From positions 124,001 through 188,000 of the forward strand of contig JBAWUJ010000108.1 in the NCBI GenBank assembly GCA_037176705.1: a DNA stretch of 64,000 nt. Direction: 5' to 3'. Position 1 is the stretch's first letter. The number at the start of each line of letters is the position of its first letter. Position numbers and translations under genes: made by a program. The notes under the pieces were generated by a model. It saw only the letters and a list, made by a program, of their open reading frames with translations, was not told where the DNA came from and did not search any database. This document shows, in pieces, positions 12,001 to 24,000 of the stretch. Source of the stretch: Molossus alvarezi (taxonomy: Eukaryota > Chordata > Mammalia > Chiroptera > Molossidae).

Positions 12001-15000
12001 CCAGCGCCTGGGCTGGCAGCCCCCCGGGCAGCCCCCCCGGCCGCCAGGCGGAGCGCGGACCGGCCCCTCTCAGCTCTCGGGGACCCAGGCGCGCGGTCCG
12101 TCCCGCCCAGCCTCGAACCAGGTCCTCACCGCGGAGCTCGGCAGGCCGCGCATGCGCAGTCCAGGGGCCCCAAGGTCTGCGCCTGGGGGGCCGGGGGTCC
12201 GCCCCACGGGGCTGCGCTGCCCCACCGGCGGGCGCGGGCGCCCGCGAGTTGCGGCGCCTTGCGCGGCGGCCTGCTGGTGTGCTGCTGGGGCGTGGGGGGA
12301 TCCCCTCTGGGCCCCAGATTCCCTCGCTCGGCCCCCGGCGTGGGCTGGGGCGCGTGCGTGCGTGGGCTGCGTGGCCCTCGGCCCGAAGCGCGGCAGGTGC
12401 GCAGCTGGCTGGCTGTGGGGGGACCAAAAAGGAGCGGCGAAAGCCTACAGCACCCGGCATTCCCAGGCGGTCTCCCATCCAAGTCCTGACCGGGCCCGAC
12501 CCTGCTTAGCTTCCCAGATCCCACGAGATCGGGCGCGTTCAGGGTGGTATGGCCGGAGACGTTGGCGGCCGCCTCCAGGCGCCCTAAGAGTCCAGCGCCT
12601 GGGCTGGCAGCCCCCCGGGCAGCCCCCCCGGCCGCCAGGCGGAGCGCGGACCGGCCCCTCTCAGCTCTCGGGGACCCAGGCGCGCGGTCCGTCCCGCCCA
12701 GCCTCGAACCAGGTCCTCACCGCGGAGCTCGGCAGGCCGCGCATGCGCAGTCCAGGGGCCCCAAGGTCTGCGCCTGGGGGGCCGGGGGTCCGCCCCACGG
12801 GGCTGCGCTGCCCCACCGGCGGGCGCGGGCGCCCGCGAGTTGCGGCGCCTTGCGCGGCGGCCTGCTGGTGTGCTGCTGGGGCGTGGGGGGATCCCCTCTG
12901 GGCCCCAGATTCCCTCGCTCGGCCCCCGGCGTGGGCTGGGGCGCGTGCGTGCGTGGGCTGCGTGGCCCTCGGCCCGAAGCGCGGCAGGTGCGCAGCTGGC
13001 TGGCTGTGGGGGGACCAAAAAGGAGCGGCGAAAGCCTACAGCACCCGGCATTCCCAGGCGGTCTCCCATCCAAGTCCTGACCGGGCCCGACCCTGCTTAG
13101 CTTCCCAGATCCCACGAGATCGGGCGCGTTCAGGGTGGTATGGCCGGAGACGTTGGCGGCCGCCTCCAGGCGCCCTAAGAGTCCAGCGCCTGGGCTGGCA
13201 GCCCCCCGGGCAGCCCCCCCGGCCGCCAGGCGGAGCGCGGACCGGCCCCTCTCAGCTCTCGGGGACCCAGGCGCGCGGTCCGTCCCGCCCAGCCTCGAAC
13301 CAGGTCCTCACCGCGGAGCTCGGCAGGCCGCGCATGCGCAGTCCAGGGGCCCCAAGGTCTGCGCCTGGGGGGCCGGGGGTCCGCCCCACGGGGCTGCGCT
13401 GCCCCACCGGCGGGCGCGGGCGCCCGCGAGTTGCGGCGCCTTGCGCGGCGGCCTGCTGGTGTGCTGCTGGGGCGTGGGGGGATCCCCTCTGGGCCCCAGA
13501 TTCCCTCGCTCGGCCCCCGGCGTGGGCTGGGGCGCGTGCGTGCGTGGGCTGCGTGGCCCTCGGCCCGAAGCGCGGCAGGTGCGCAGCTGGCTGGCTGTGG
13601 GGGGACCAAAAAGGAGCGGCGAAAGCCTACAGCACCCGGCATTCCCAGGCGGTCTCCCATCCAAGTCCTGACCGGGCCCGACCCTGCTTAGCTTCCCAGA
13701 TCCCACGAGATCGGGCGCGTTCAGGGTGGTATGGCCGGAGACGTTGGCGGCCGCCTCCAGGCGCCCTAAGAGTCCAGCGCCTGGGCTGGCAGCCCCCCGG
13801 GCAGCCCCCCCGGCCGCCAGGCGGAGCGCGGACCGGCCCCTCTCAGCTCTCGGGGACCCAGGCGCGCGGTCCGTCCCGCCCAGCCTCGAACCAGGTCCTC
13901 ACCGCGGAGCTCGGCAGGCCGCGCATGCGCAGTCCAGGGGCCCCAAGGTCTGCGCCTGGGGGGCCGGGGGTCCGCCCCACGGGGCTGCGCTGCCCCACCG
14001 GGGGGGGCGCGGGCGCCCGCGAGTTGCGGCACCTTGCGCGGCGGCCTGCTGGTGTGCTGCTGGGGCGTGGGGGGTCCCCTCTGGGCCCCAGATTCCCTCG
14101 CTCGGCCCCCGGCGTGGGCTGGGGCGCGTGCGTGCGTGGGCTGCGTGGCCCTCGGCCCGAAGCGCGGCAGGTGCGCAGCTGGCTGGCTGTGGGGGGACCA
14201 AAAAGGAGCGGCAAAAGCCTACAGCACCCGGCATTCCCAGGCGGTCTCCCATCCAAGTCCTGACCGGGCCCGACCCTGCTTAGCTTCCCAGATCCCACGA
14301 GATCGGGCGCGTTCAGGGTGGTATGGCCGGAGACGTTGGCGGCCGCCTCCAGGCGCCCTAAGAGTCCAGCGCCTGGGCTGGCAGCCCCCCGGGCAGCCCC
14401 CCCGGCCGCCAGGCGGAGCGCGGACCGGCCCCTCTCAGCTCTCGGGGACCCAGGCGCGCGGTCCGTCCCGCCCAGCCTCGAACCAGGTCCTCACCGCGGA
14501 GCTCGGCAGGCCGCGCATGCGCAGTCCAGGGGCCCCAAGGTCTGCGCCTGGGGGGCCGGGGGTCCGCCCCACGGGGCTGCGCTGCCCCACCGGCGGGCGC
14601 GGGCGCCCGCGAGTTGCGGCGCCTTGCGCGGCGGCCTGCTGGTGTGCTGCTGGGGCGTGGGGGGATCCCCTCTGGGCCCCAGATTCCCTCGCTCGGCCCC
14701 CGGCGTGGGCTGGGGCGCGTGCGTGCGTGGGCTGCGTGGCCCTCGGCCCGAAGCGCGGCAGGTGCGCAGCTGGCTGGCTGTGGGGGGACCAAAAAGGAGC
14801 GGCGAAAGCCTACAGCACCCGGCATTCCCAGGCGGTCTCCCATCCAAGTCCTGACCGGGCCCGACCCTGCTTAGCTTCCCAGATCCCACGAGATCGGGCG
14901 CGTTCAGGGTGGTATGGCCGGAGACGTTGGCGGCCGCCTCCAGGCGCCCTAAGAGTCCAGCGCCTGGGCTGGCAGCCCCCCGGGCAGCCCCCCCGGCCGC

Positions 15001-18000
15001 CAGGCGGAGCGCGGACCGGCCCCTCTCAGCTCTCGGGGACCCAGGCGCGCGGTCCGTCCCGCCCAGCCTCGAACCAGGTCCTCACCGCGGAGCTCGGCAG
15101 GCCGCGCATGCGCAGTCCAGGGGCCCCAAGGTCTGCGCCTGGGGGGCCGGGGGTCCGCCCCACGGGGCTGCGCTGCCCCACCGGCGGGCGCGGGCGCCCG
15201 CGAGTTGCGGCGCCTTGCGCGGCGGCCTGCTGGTGTGCTGCTGGGGCGTGGGGGGATCCCCTCTGGGCCCCAGATTCCCTCGCTCGGCCCCCGGCGTGGG
15301 CTGGGGCGCGTGCGTGCGTGGGCTGCGTGGCCCTCGGCCCGAAGCGCGGCAGGTGCGCAGCTGGCTGGCTGTGGGGGGACCAAAAAGGAGCGGCGAAAGC
15401 CTACAGCACCCGGCATTCCCAGGCGGTCTCCCATCCAAGTCCTGACCGGGCCCGACCCTGCTTAGCTTCCCAGATCCCACGAGATCGGGCGCGTTCAGGG
15501 TGGTATGGCCGGAGACGTTGGCGGCCGCCTCCAGGCGCCCTAAGAGTCCAGCGCCTGGGCTGGCAGCCCCCCGGGCAGCCCCCCCGGCCGCCAGGCGGAG
15601 CGCGGACCGGCCCCTCTCAGCTCTCGGGGACCCAGGCGCGCGGTCCGTCCCGCCCAGCCTCGAACCAGGTCCTCACCGCGGAGCTCGGCAGGCCGCGCAT
15701 GCGCAGTCCAGGGGCCCCAAGGTCTGCGCCTGGGGGGCCGGGGGTCCGCCCCACGGGGCTGCGCTGCCCCACCGGCGGGCGCGGGCGCCCGCGAGTTGCG
15801 GCGCCTTGCGCGGCGGCCTGCTGGTGTGCTGCTGGGGCGTGGGGGGATCCCCTCTGGGCCCCAGATTCCCTCGCTCGGCCCCCGGCGTGGGCTGGGGCGC
15901 GTGCGTGCGTGGGCTGCGTGGCCCTCGGCCCGAAGCGCGGCAGGTGCGCAGCTGGCTGGCTGTGGGGGGACCAAAAAGGAGCGGCGAAAGCCTACAGCAC
16001 CCGGCATTCCCAGGCGGTCTCCCATCCAAGTCCTGACCGGGCCCGACCCTGCTTAGCTTCCCAGATCCCACGAGATCGGGCGCGTTCAGGGTGGTATGGC
16101 CGGAGACGTTGGCGGCCGCCTCCAGGCGCCCTAAGAGTCCAGCGCCTGGGCTGGCAGCCCCCCGGGCAGCCCCCCCGGCCGCCAGGCGGAGCGCGGACCG
16201 GCCCCTCTCAGCTCTCGGGGACCCAGGCGCGCGGTCCGTCCCGCCCAGCCTCGAACCAGGTCCTCACCGCGGAGCTCGGCAGGCCGCGCATGCGCAGTCC
16301 AGGGGCCCCAAGGTCTGCGCCTGGGGGGCCGGGGGTCCGCCCCACGGGGCTGCGCTGCCCCACCGGCGGGCGCGGGCGCCCGCGAGTTGCGGCGCCTTGC
16401 GCGGCGGCCTGCTGGTGTGCTGCTGGGGCGTGGGGGGATCCCCTCTGGGCCCCAGATTCCCTCGCTCGGCCCCCGGCGTGGGCTGGGGCGCGTGCGTGCG
16501 TGGGCTGCGTGGCCCTCGGCCCGAAGCGCGGCAGGTGCGCAGCTGGCTGGCTGTGGGGGGACCAAAAAGGAGCGGCGAAAGCCTACAGCACCCGGCATTC
16601 CCAGGCGGTCTCCCATCCAAGTCCTGACCGGGCCCGACCCTGCTTAGCTTCCCAGATCCCACGAGATCGGGCGCGTTCAGGGTGGTATGGCCGGAGACGT
16701 TGGCGGCCGCCTCCAGGCGCCCTAAGAGTCCAGCGCCTGGGCTGGCAGCCCCCCGGGCAGCCCCCCCGGCCGCCAGGCGGAGCGCGGACCGGCCCCTCTC
16801 AGCTCTCGGGGACCCAGGCGCGCGGTCCGTCCCGCCCAGCCTCGAACCAGGTCCTCACCGCGGAGCTCGGCAGGCCGCGCATGCGCAGTCCAGGGGCCCC
16901 AAGGTCTGCGCCTGGGGGGCCGGGGGTCCGCCCCACGGGGCTGCGCTGCCCCACCGGCGGGCGCGGGCGCCCGCGAGTTGCGGCGCCTTGCGCGGCGGCC
17001 TGCTGGTGTGCTGCTGGGGCGTGGGGGGATCCCCTCTGGGCCCCAGATTCCCTCGCTCGGCCCCCGGCGTGGGCTGGGGCGCGTGCGTGCGTGGGCTGCG
17101 TGGCCCTCGGCCCGAAGCGCGGCAGGTGCGCAGCTGGCTGGCTGTGGGGGGACCAAAAAGGAGCGGCGAAAGCCTACAGCACCCGGCATTCCCAGGCGGT
17201 CTCCCATCCAAGTCCTGACCGGGCCCGACCCTGCTTAGCTTCCCAGATCCCACGAGATCGGGCGCGTTCAGGGTGGTATGGCCGGAGACGTTGGCGGCCG
17301 CCTCCAGGCGCCCTAAGAGTCCAGCGCCTGGGCTGGCAGCCCCCCGGGCAGCCCCCCCGGCCGCCAGGCGGAGCGCGGACCGGCCCCTCTCAGCTCTCGG
17401 GGACCCAGGCGCGCGGTCCGTCCCGCCCAGCCTCGAACCAGGTCCTCACCGCGGAGCTCGGCAGGCCGCGCATGCGCAGTCCAGGGGCCCCAAGGTCTGC
17501 GCCTGGGGGGCCGGGGGTCCGCCCCACGGGGCTGCGCTGCCCCACCGGGGGGGGCGCGGGCGCCCGCGAGTTGCGGCACCTTGCGCGGCGGCCTGCTGGT
17601 GTGCTGCTGGGGCGTGGGGGGTCCCCTCTGGGCCCCAGATTCCCTCGCTCGGCCCCCGGCGTGGGCTGGGGCGCGTGCGTGTGTGGGCTGCGTGGCCCTC
17701 GGCCCGAAGCGCGGCAGGTGCGCAGCTGGCTGGCTGTGGGGGGACCAAAAAGGAGCGGCGAAAGCCTACAGCACCCGGCATTCCCAGGCGGTCTCCCATC
17801 CAAGTCCTGACCGGGCCCGACCCTGCTTAGCTTCCCAGATCCCACGAGATCGGGCGCGTTCAGGGTGGTATGGCCGGAGACGTTGGCGGCCGCCTCCAGG
17901 CGCCCTAAGAGTCCAGCGCCTGGGCTGGCAGCCCCCCGGGCAGCCCCCCCGGCCGCCAGGCGGAGCGCGGACCGGCCCCTCTCAGCTCTCGGGGACCCAG

Positions 18001-21000
18001 GCGCGCGGTCCGTCCCGCCCAGCCTCGAACCAGGTCCTCACCGCGGAGCTCGGCAGGCCGCGCATGCGCAGTCCAGGGGCCCCAAGGTCTGCGCCTGGGG
18101 GGCCGGGGGTCCGCCCCACGGGGCTGCGCTGCCCCACCGGCGGGCGCGGGCGCCCGCGAGTTGCGGCGCCTTGCGCGGCGGCCTGCTGGTGTGCTGCTGG
18201 GGCGTGGGGGGATCCCCTCTGGGCCCCAGATTCCCTCGCTCGGCCCCCGGCGTGGGCTGGGGCGCGTGCGTGCGTGGGCTGCGTGGCCCTCGGCCCGAAG
18301 CGCGGCAGGTGCGCAGCTGGCTGGCTGTGGGGGGACCAAAAAGGAGCGGCGAAAGCCTACAGCACCCGGCATTCCCAGGCGGTCTCCCATCCAAGTCCTG
18401 ACCGGGCCCGACCCTGCTTAGCTTCCCAGATCCCACGAGATCGGGCGCGTTCAGGGTGGTATGGCCGGAGACGTTGGCGGCCGCCTCCAGGCGCCCTAAG
18501 AGTCCAGCGCCTGGGCTGGCAGCCCCCCGGGCAGCCCCCCCGGCCGCCAGGCGGAGCGCGGACCGGCCCCTCTCAGCTCTCGGGGACCCAGGCGCGCGGT
18601 CCGTCCCGCCCAGCCTCGAACCAGGTCCTCACCGCGGAGCTCGGCAGGCCGCGCATGCGCAGTCCAGGGGCCCCAAGGTCTGCGCCTGGGGGGCCGGGGG
18701 TCCGCCCCACGGGGCTGCGCTGCCCCACCGGGGGGGGCGCGGGCGCCCGCGAGTTGCGGCACCTTGCGCGGCGGCCTGCTGGTGTGCTGCTGGGGCGTGG
18801 GGGGTCCCCTCTGGGCCCCAGATTCCCTCGCTCGGCCCCCGGCGTGGGCTGGGGCGCGTGCGTGTGTGGGCTGCGTGGCCCTCGGCCCGAAGCGCGGCAG
18901 GTGCGCAGCTGGCTGGCTGTGGGGGGACCAAAAAGGAGCGGCGAAAGCCTACAGCACCCGGCATTCCCAGGCGGTCTCCCATCCAAGTCCTGACCGGGCC
19001 CGACCCTGCTTAGCTTCCCAGATCCCACGAGATCGGGCGCGTTCAGGGTGGTATGGCCGGAGACGTTGGCGGCCGCCTCCAGGCGCCCTAAGAGTCCAGC
19101 GCCTGGGCTGGCAGCCCCCCGGGCAGCCCCCCCGGCCGCCAGGCGGAGCGCGGACCGGCCCCTCTCAGCTCTCGGGGACCCAGGCGCGCGGTCCGTCCCG
19201 CCCAGCCTCGAACCAGGTCCTCACCGCGGAGCTCGGCAGGCCGCGCATGCGCAGTCCAGGGGCCCCAAGGTCTGCGCCTGGGGGGCCGGGGGTCCGCCCC
19301 ACGGGGCTGCGCTGCCCCACCGGCGGGCGCGGGCGCCCGCGAGTTGCGGCGCCTTGCGCGGCGGCCTGCTGGTGTGCTGCTGGGGCGTGGGGGGATCCCC
19401 TCTGGGCCCCAGATTCCCTCGCTCGGCCCCCGGCGTGGGCTGGGGCGCGTGCGTGCGTGGGCTGCGTGGCCCTCGGCCCGAAGCGCGGCAGGTGCGCAGC
19501 TGGCTGGCTGTGGGGGGACCAAAAAGGAGCGGCGAAAGCCTACAGCACCCGGCATTCCCAGGCGGTCTCCCATCCAAGTCCTGACCGGGCCCGACCCTGC
19601 TTAGCTTCCCAGATCCCACGAGATCGGGCGCGTTCAGGGTGGTATGGCCGGAGACGTTGGCGGCCGCCTCCAGGCGCCCTAAGAGTCCAGCGCCTGGGCT
19701 GGCAGCCCCCCGGGCAGCCCCCCCGGCCGCCAGGCGGAGCGCGGACCGGCCCCTCTCAGCTCTCGGGGACCCAGGCGCGCGGTCCGTCCCGCCCAGCCTC
19801 GAACCAGGTCCTCACCGCGGAGCTCGGCAGGCCGCGCATGCGCAGTCCAGGGGCCCCAAGGTCTGCGCCTGGGGGGCCGGGGGTCCGCCCCACGGGGCTG
19901 CGCTGCCCCACCGGCGGGCGCGGGCGCCCGCGAGTTGCGGCGCCTTGCGCGGCGGCCTGCTGGTGTGCTGCTGGGGCGTGGGGGGATCCCCTCTGGGCCC
20001 CAGATTCCCTCGCTCGGCCCCCGGCGTGGGCTGGGGCGCGTGCGTGCGTGGGCTGCGTGGCCCTCGGCCCGAAGCGCGGCAGGTGCGCAGCTGGCTGGCT
20101 GTGGGGGGACCAAAAAGGAGCGGCGAAAGCCTACAGCACCCGGCATTCCCAGGCGGTCTCCCATCCAAGTCCTGACCGGGCCCGACCCTGCTTAGCTTCC
20201 CAGATCCCACGAGATCGGGCGCGTTCAGGGTGGTATGGCCGGAGACGTTGGCGGCCGCCTCCAGGCGCCCTAAGAGTCCAGCGCCTGGGCTGGCAGCCCC
20301 CCGGGCAGCCCCCCCGGCCGCCAGGCGGAGCGCGGACCGGCCCCTCTCAGCTCTCGGGGACCCAGGCGCGCGGTCCGTCCCGCCCAGCCTCGAACCAGGT
20401 CCTCACCGCGGAGCTCGGCAGGCCGCGCATGCGCAGTCCAGGGGCCCCAAGGTCTGCGCCTGGGGGGCCGGGGGTCCGCCCCACGGGGCTGCGCTGCCCC
20501 ACCGGCGGGCGCGGGCGCCCGCGAGTTGCGGCGCCTTGCGCGGCGGCCTGCTGGTGTGCTGCTGGGGCGTGGGGGGATCCCCTCTGGGCCCCAGATTCCC
20601 TCGCTCGGCCCCCGGCGTGGGCTGGGGCGCGTGCGTGCGTGGGCTGCGTGGCCCTCGGCCCGAAGCGCGGCAGGTGCGCAGCTGGCTGGCTGTGGGGGGA
20701 CCAAAAAGGAGCGGCGAAAGCCTACAGCACCCGGCATTCCCAGGCGGTCTCCCATCCAAGTCCTGACCGGGCCCGACCCTGCTTAGCTTCCCAGATCCCA
20801 CGAGATCGGGCGCGTTCAGGGTGGTATGGCCGGAGACGTTGGCGGCCGCCTCCAGGCGCCCTAAGAGTCCAGCGCCTGGGCTGGCAGCCCCCCGGGCAGC
20901 CCCCCCGGCCGCCAGGCGGAGCGCGGACCGGCCCCTCTCAGCTCTCGGGGACCCAGGCGCGCGGTCCGTCCCGCCCAGCCTCGAACCAGGTCCTCACCGC

Positions 21001-24000
21001 GGAGCTCGGCAGGCCGCGCATGCGCAGTCCAGGGGCCCCAAGGTCTGCGCCTGGGGGGCCGGGGGTCCGCCCCACGGGGCTGCGCTGCCCCACCGGGGGG
21101 GGCGCGGGCGCCCGCGAGTTGCGGCACCTTGCGCGGCGGCCTGCTGGTGTGCTGCTGGGGCGTGGGGGGTCCCCTCTGGGCCCCAGATTCCCTCGCTCGG
21201 CCCCCGGCGTGGGCTGGGGCGCGTGCGTGTGTGGGCTGCGTGGCCCTCGGCCCGAAGCGCGGCAGGTGCGCAGCTGGCTGGCTGTGGGGGGACCAAAAAG
21301 GAGCGGCGAAAGCCTACAGCACCCGGCATTCCCAGGCGGTCTCCCATCCAAGTCCTGACCGGGCCCGACCCTGCTTAGCTTCCCAGATCCCACGAGATCG
21401 GGCGCGTTCAGGGTGGTATGGCCGGAGACGTTGGCGGCCGCCTCCAGGCGCCCTAAGAGTCCAGCGCCTGGGCTGGCAGCCCCCCGGGCAGCCCCCCCGG
21501 CCGCCAGGCGGAGCGCGGACCGGCCCCTCTCAGCTCTCGGGGACGCAGGCGCGCGGTCCGTCCCGCCCAGCCTCGAACCAGGTCCTCACCGCGGAGCTCG
21601 GCAGGCCGCGCATGCGCAGTCCAGGGGCCCCAAGGTCTGCGCCTGGGGGGCCGGGGGTCCGCCCCACGGGGCTGCGCTGCCCCACCGGCGGGCGCGGGCG
21701 CCCGCGAGTTGCGGCGCCTTGCGCGGCGGCCTGCTGGTGTGCTGCTGGGGCGTGGGGGGTCCCCTCTGGGCCCCAGATTCCCTCGCTCGGCCCCCGGCGT
21801 GGGCTGGGGCGCGTGCGTGCGTGGGCTGCGTGGCCCTCGGCCCGAAGCGCGGCAGGTGCGCAGCTGGCTGGCTGTGGGGGGACCAAAAAGGAGCGGCCAA
21901 AGCCTACAGCACCCGGCATTCCCAGGCGGTCTCCCATCCAAGTCCTGACCGGGCCCGACCCTGCTTAGCTTCCCAGATCCCACGAGATCGGGCGCGTTCA
22001 GGGTGGTATGGCCGGAGACGTTGGCGGCCGCCTCCAGGCGCCCTAAGAGTCCAGCGCCTGGGCTGGCAGCCCCCCGGGCAGCCCCCCGGCCGCCAGGCGG
22101 AGCGCGGACCGGCCCCTCTCAGCTCTCGGGGACCCAGGCGCGCGGTCCGTCCCGCCCAGCCTCGAACCAGGTCCTCACCGCGGAGCTCGGCAGGCCGCGC
22201 ATGCGCAGTCCAGGGGCCCCAAGGTCTGCGCCCGGGGGGCCGGGGGTCCGCCCCACGGGGCTGCGCTGCCCCACCGGGGGGGGGCGCGGGCGCCCGCGAG
22301 TTGCGGCGCCTTGCGCGGCGGCCTGCTGGTGTGCTGCTGGGGCGTGGGGGGATCCCCTCTGGGCCCCAGATTCCCTCGCTCGGCCCCCGGCGTGGGCTGG
22401 GGCGCGTGCGTGCGTGGGCTGCGTGGCCCTCGGCCCGAAGCGCGGCAGGTGCGCAGCTGGCTGGCTGTGGGGGGACCAAAAAGGAGCGGCCAAAGCCTAC
22501 AGCACCCGGCATTCCCAGGCGGTCTCCCATCCAAGTCCTGACCGGGCCCGACCCTGCTTAGCTTCCCAGATCCCACGAGATCGGGCGCGTTCAGGGTGGT
22601 ATGGCCGGAGACGTTGGCGGCCGCCTCCAGGCGCCCTAAGAGTCCAGCGCCTGGGCTGGCAGCCCCCCGGGCAGCCCCCCCGGCCGCCAGGCGGAGCGCG
22701 GACCGGCCCCTCTCAGCTCTCGGGGACCCAGGCGCGCGGTCCGTCCCGCCCAGCCTCGAACCAGGTCCTCACCGCGGAGCTCGGCAGGCCGCGCATGCGC
22801 AGTCCAGGGGCCCCAAGGTCTGCGCCCGGGGGGCCGGGGGTCCGCCCCACGGGGCTGCGCTGCCCCACCGGGGGGGGGCGCGGGCGCCCGCGAGTTGCGG
22901 CGCCTTGCGCGGCGGCCTGCTGGTGTGCTGCTGGGGCGTGGGGGGATCCCCTCTGGGCCCCAGATTCCCTCGCTCGGCCCCCGGCGTGGGCTGGGGCGCG
23001 TGCGTGCGTGGGCTGCGTGGCCCTCGGCCCGAAGCGCGGCAGGTGCGCAGCTGGCTGGCTGTGGGGGGACCAAAAAGGAGCGGCCAAAGCCTACAGCACC
23101 CGGCATTCCCAGGCGGTCTCCCATCCAAGTCCTGACCGGGCCCGACCCTGCTTAGCTTCCCAGATCCCACGAGATCGGGCGCGTTCAGGGTGGTATGGCC
23201 GGAGACGTTGGCGGCCGCCTCCAGGCGCCCTAAGAGTCCAGCGCCTGGGCTGGCAGCCCCCCGGGCAGCCCCCCCGGCCGCCAGGCGGAGCGCGGACCGG
23301 CCCCTCTCAGCTCTCGGGGACCCAGGCGCGCGGTCCGTCCCGCCCAGCCTCGAACCAGGTCCTCACCGCGGAGCTCGGCAGGCCGCGCATGCGCAGTCCA
23401 GGGGCCCCAAGGTCTGCGCCCGGGGGGCCGGGGGTCCGCCCCACGGGGCTGCGCTGCCCCACCGGGGGGGGGCGCGGGCGCCCGCGAGTTGCGGCGCCTT
23501 GCGCGGCGGCCTGCTGGTGTGCTGCTGGGGCGTGGGGGGATCCCCTCTGGGCCCCAGATTCCCTCGCTCGGCCCCCGGCGTGGGCTGGGGCGCGTGCGTG
23601 CGTGGGCTGCGTGGCCCTCGGCCCGAAGCGCGGCAGGTGCGCAGCTGGCTGGCTGTGGGGGGACCAAAAAGGAGCGGCCAAAGCCTACAGCACCCGGCAT
23701 TCCCAGGCGGTCTCCCATCCAAGTCCTGACCGGGCCCGACCCTGCTTAGCTTCCCAGATCCCACGAGATCGGGCGCGTTCAGGGTGGTATGGCCGGAGAC
23801 GTTGGCGGCCGCCTCCAGGCGCCCTAAGAGTCCAGCGCCTGGGCTGGCAGCCCCCCGGGCAGCCCCCCCGGCCGCCAGGCGGAGCGCGGACCGGCCCCTC
23901 TCAGCTCTCGGGGACCCAGGCGCGCGGTCCGTCCCGCCCAGCCTCGAACCAGGTCCTCACCGCGGAGCTCGGCAGGCCGCGCATGCGCAGTCCAGGGGCC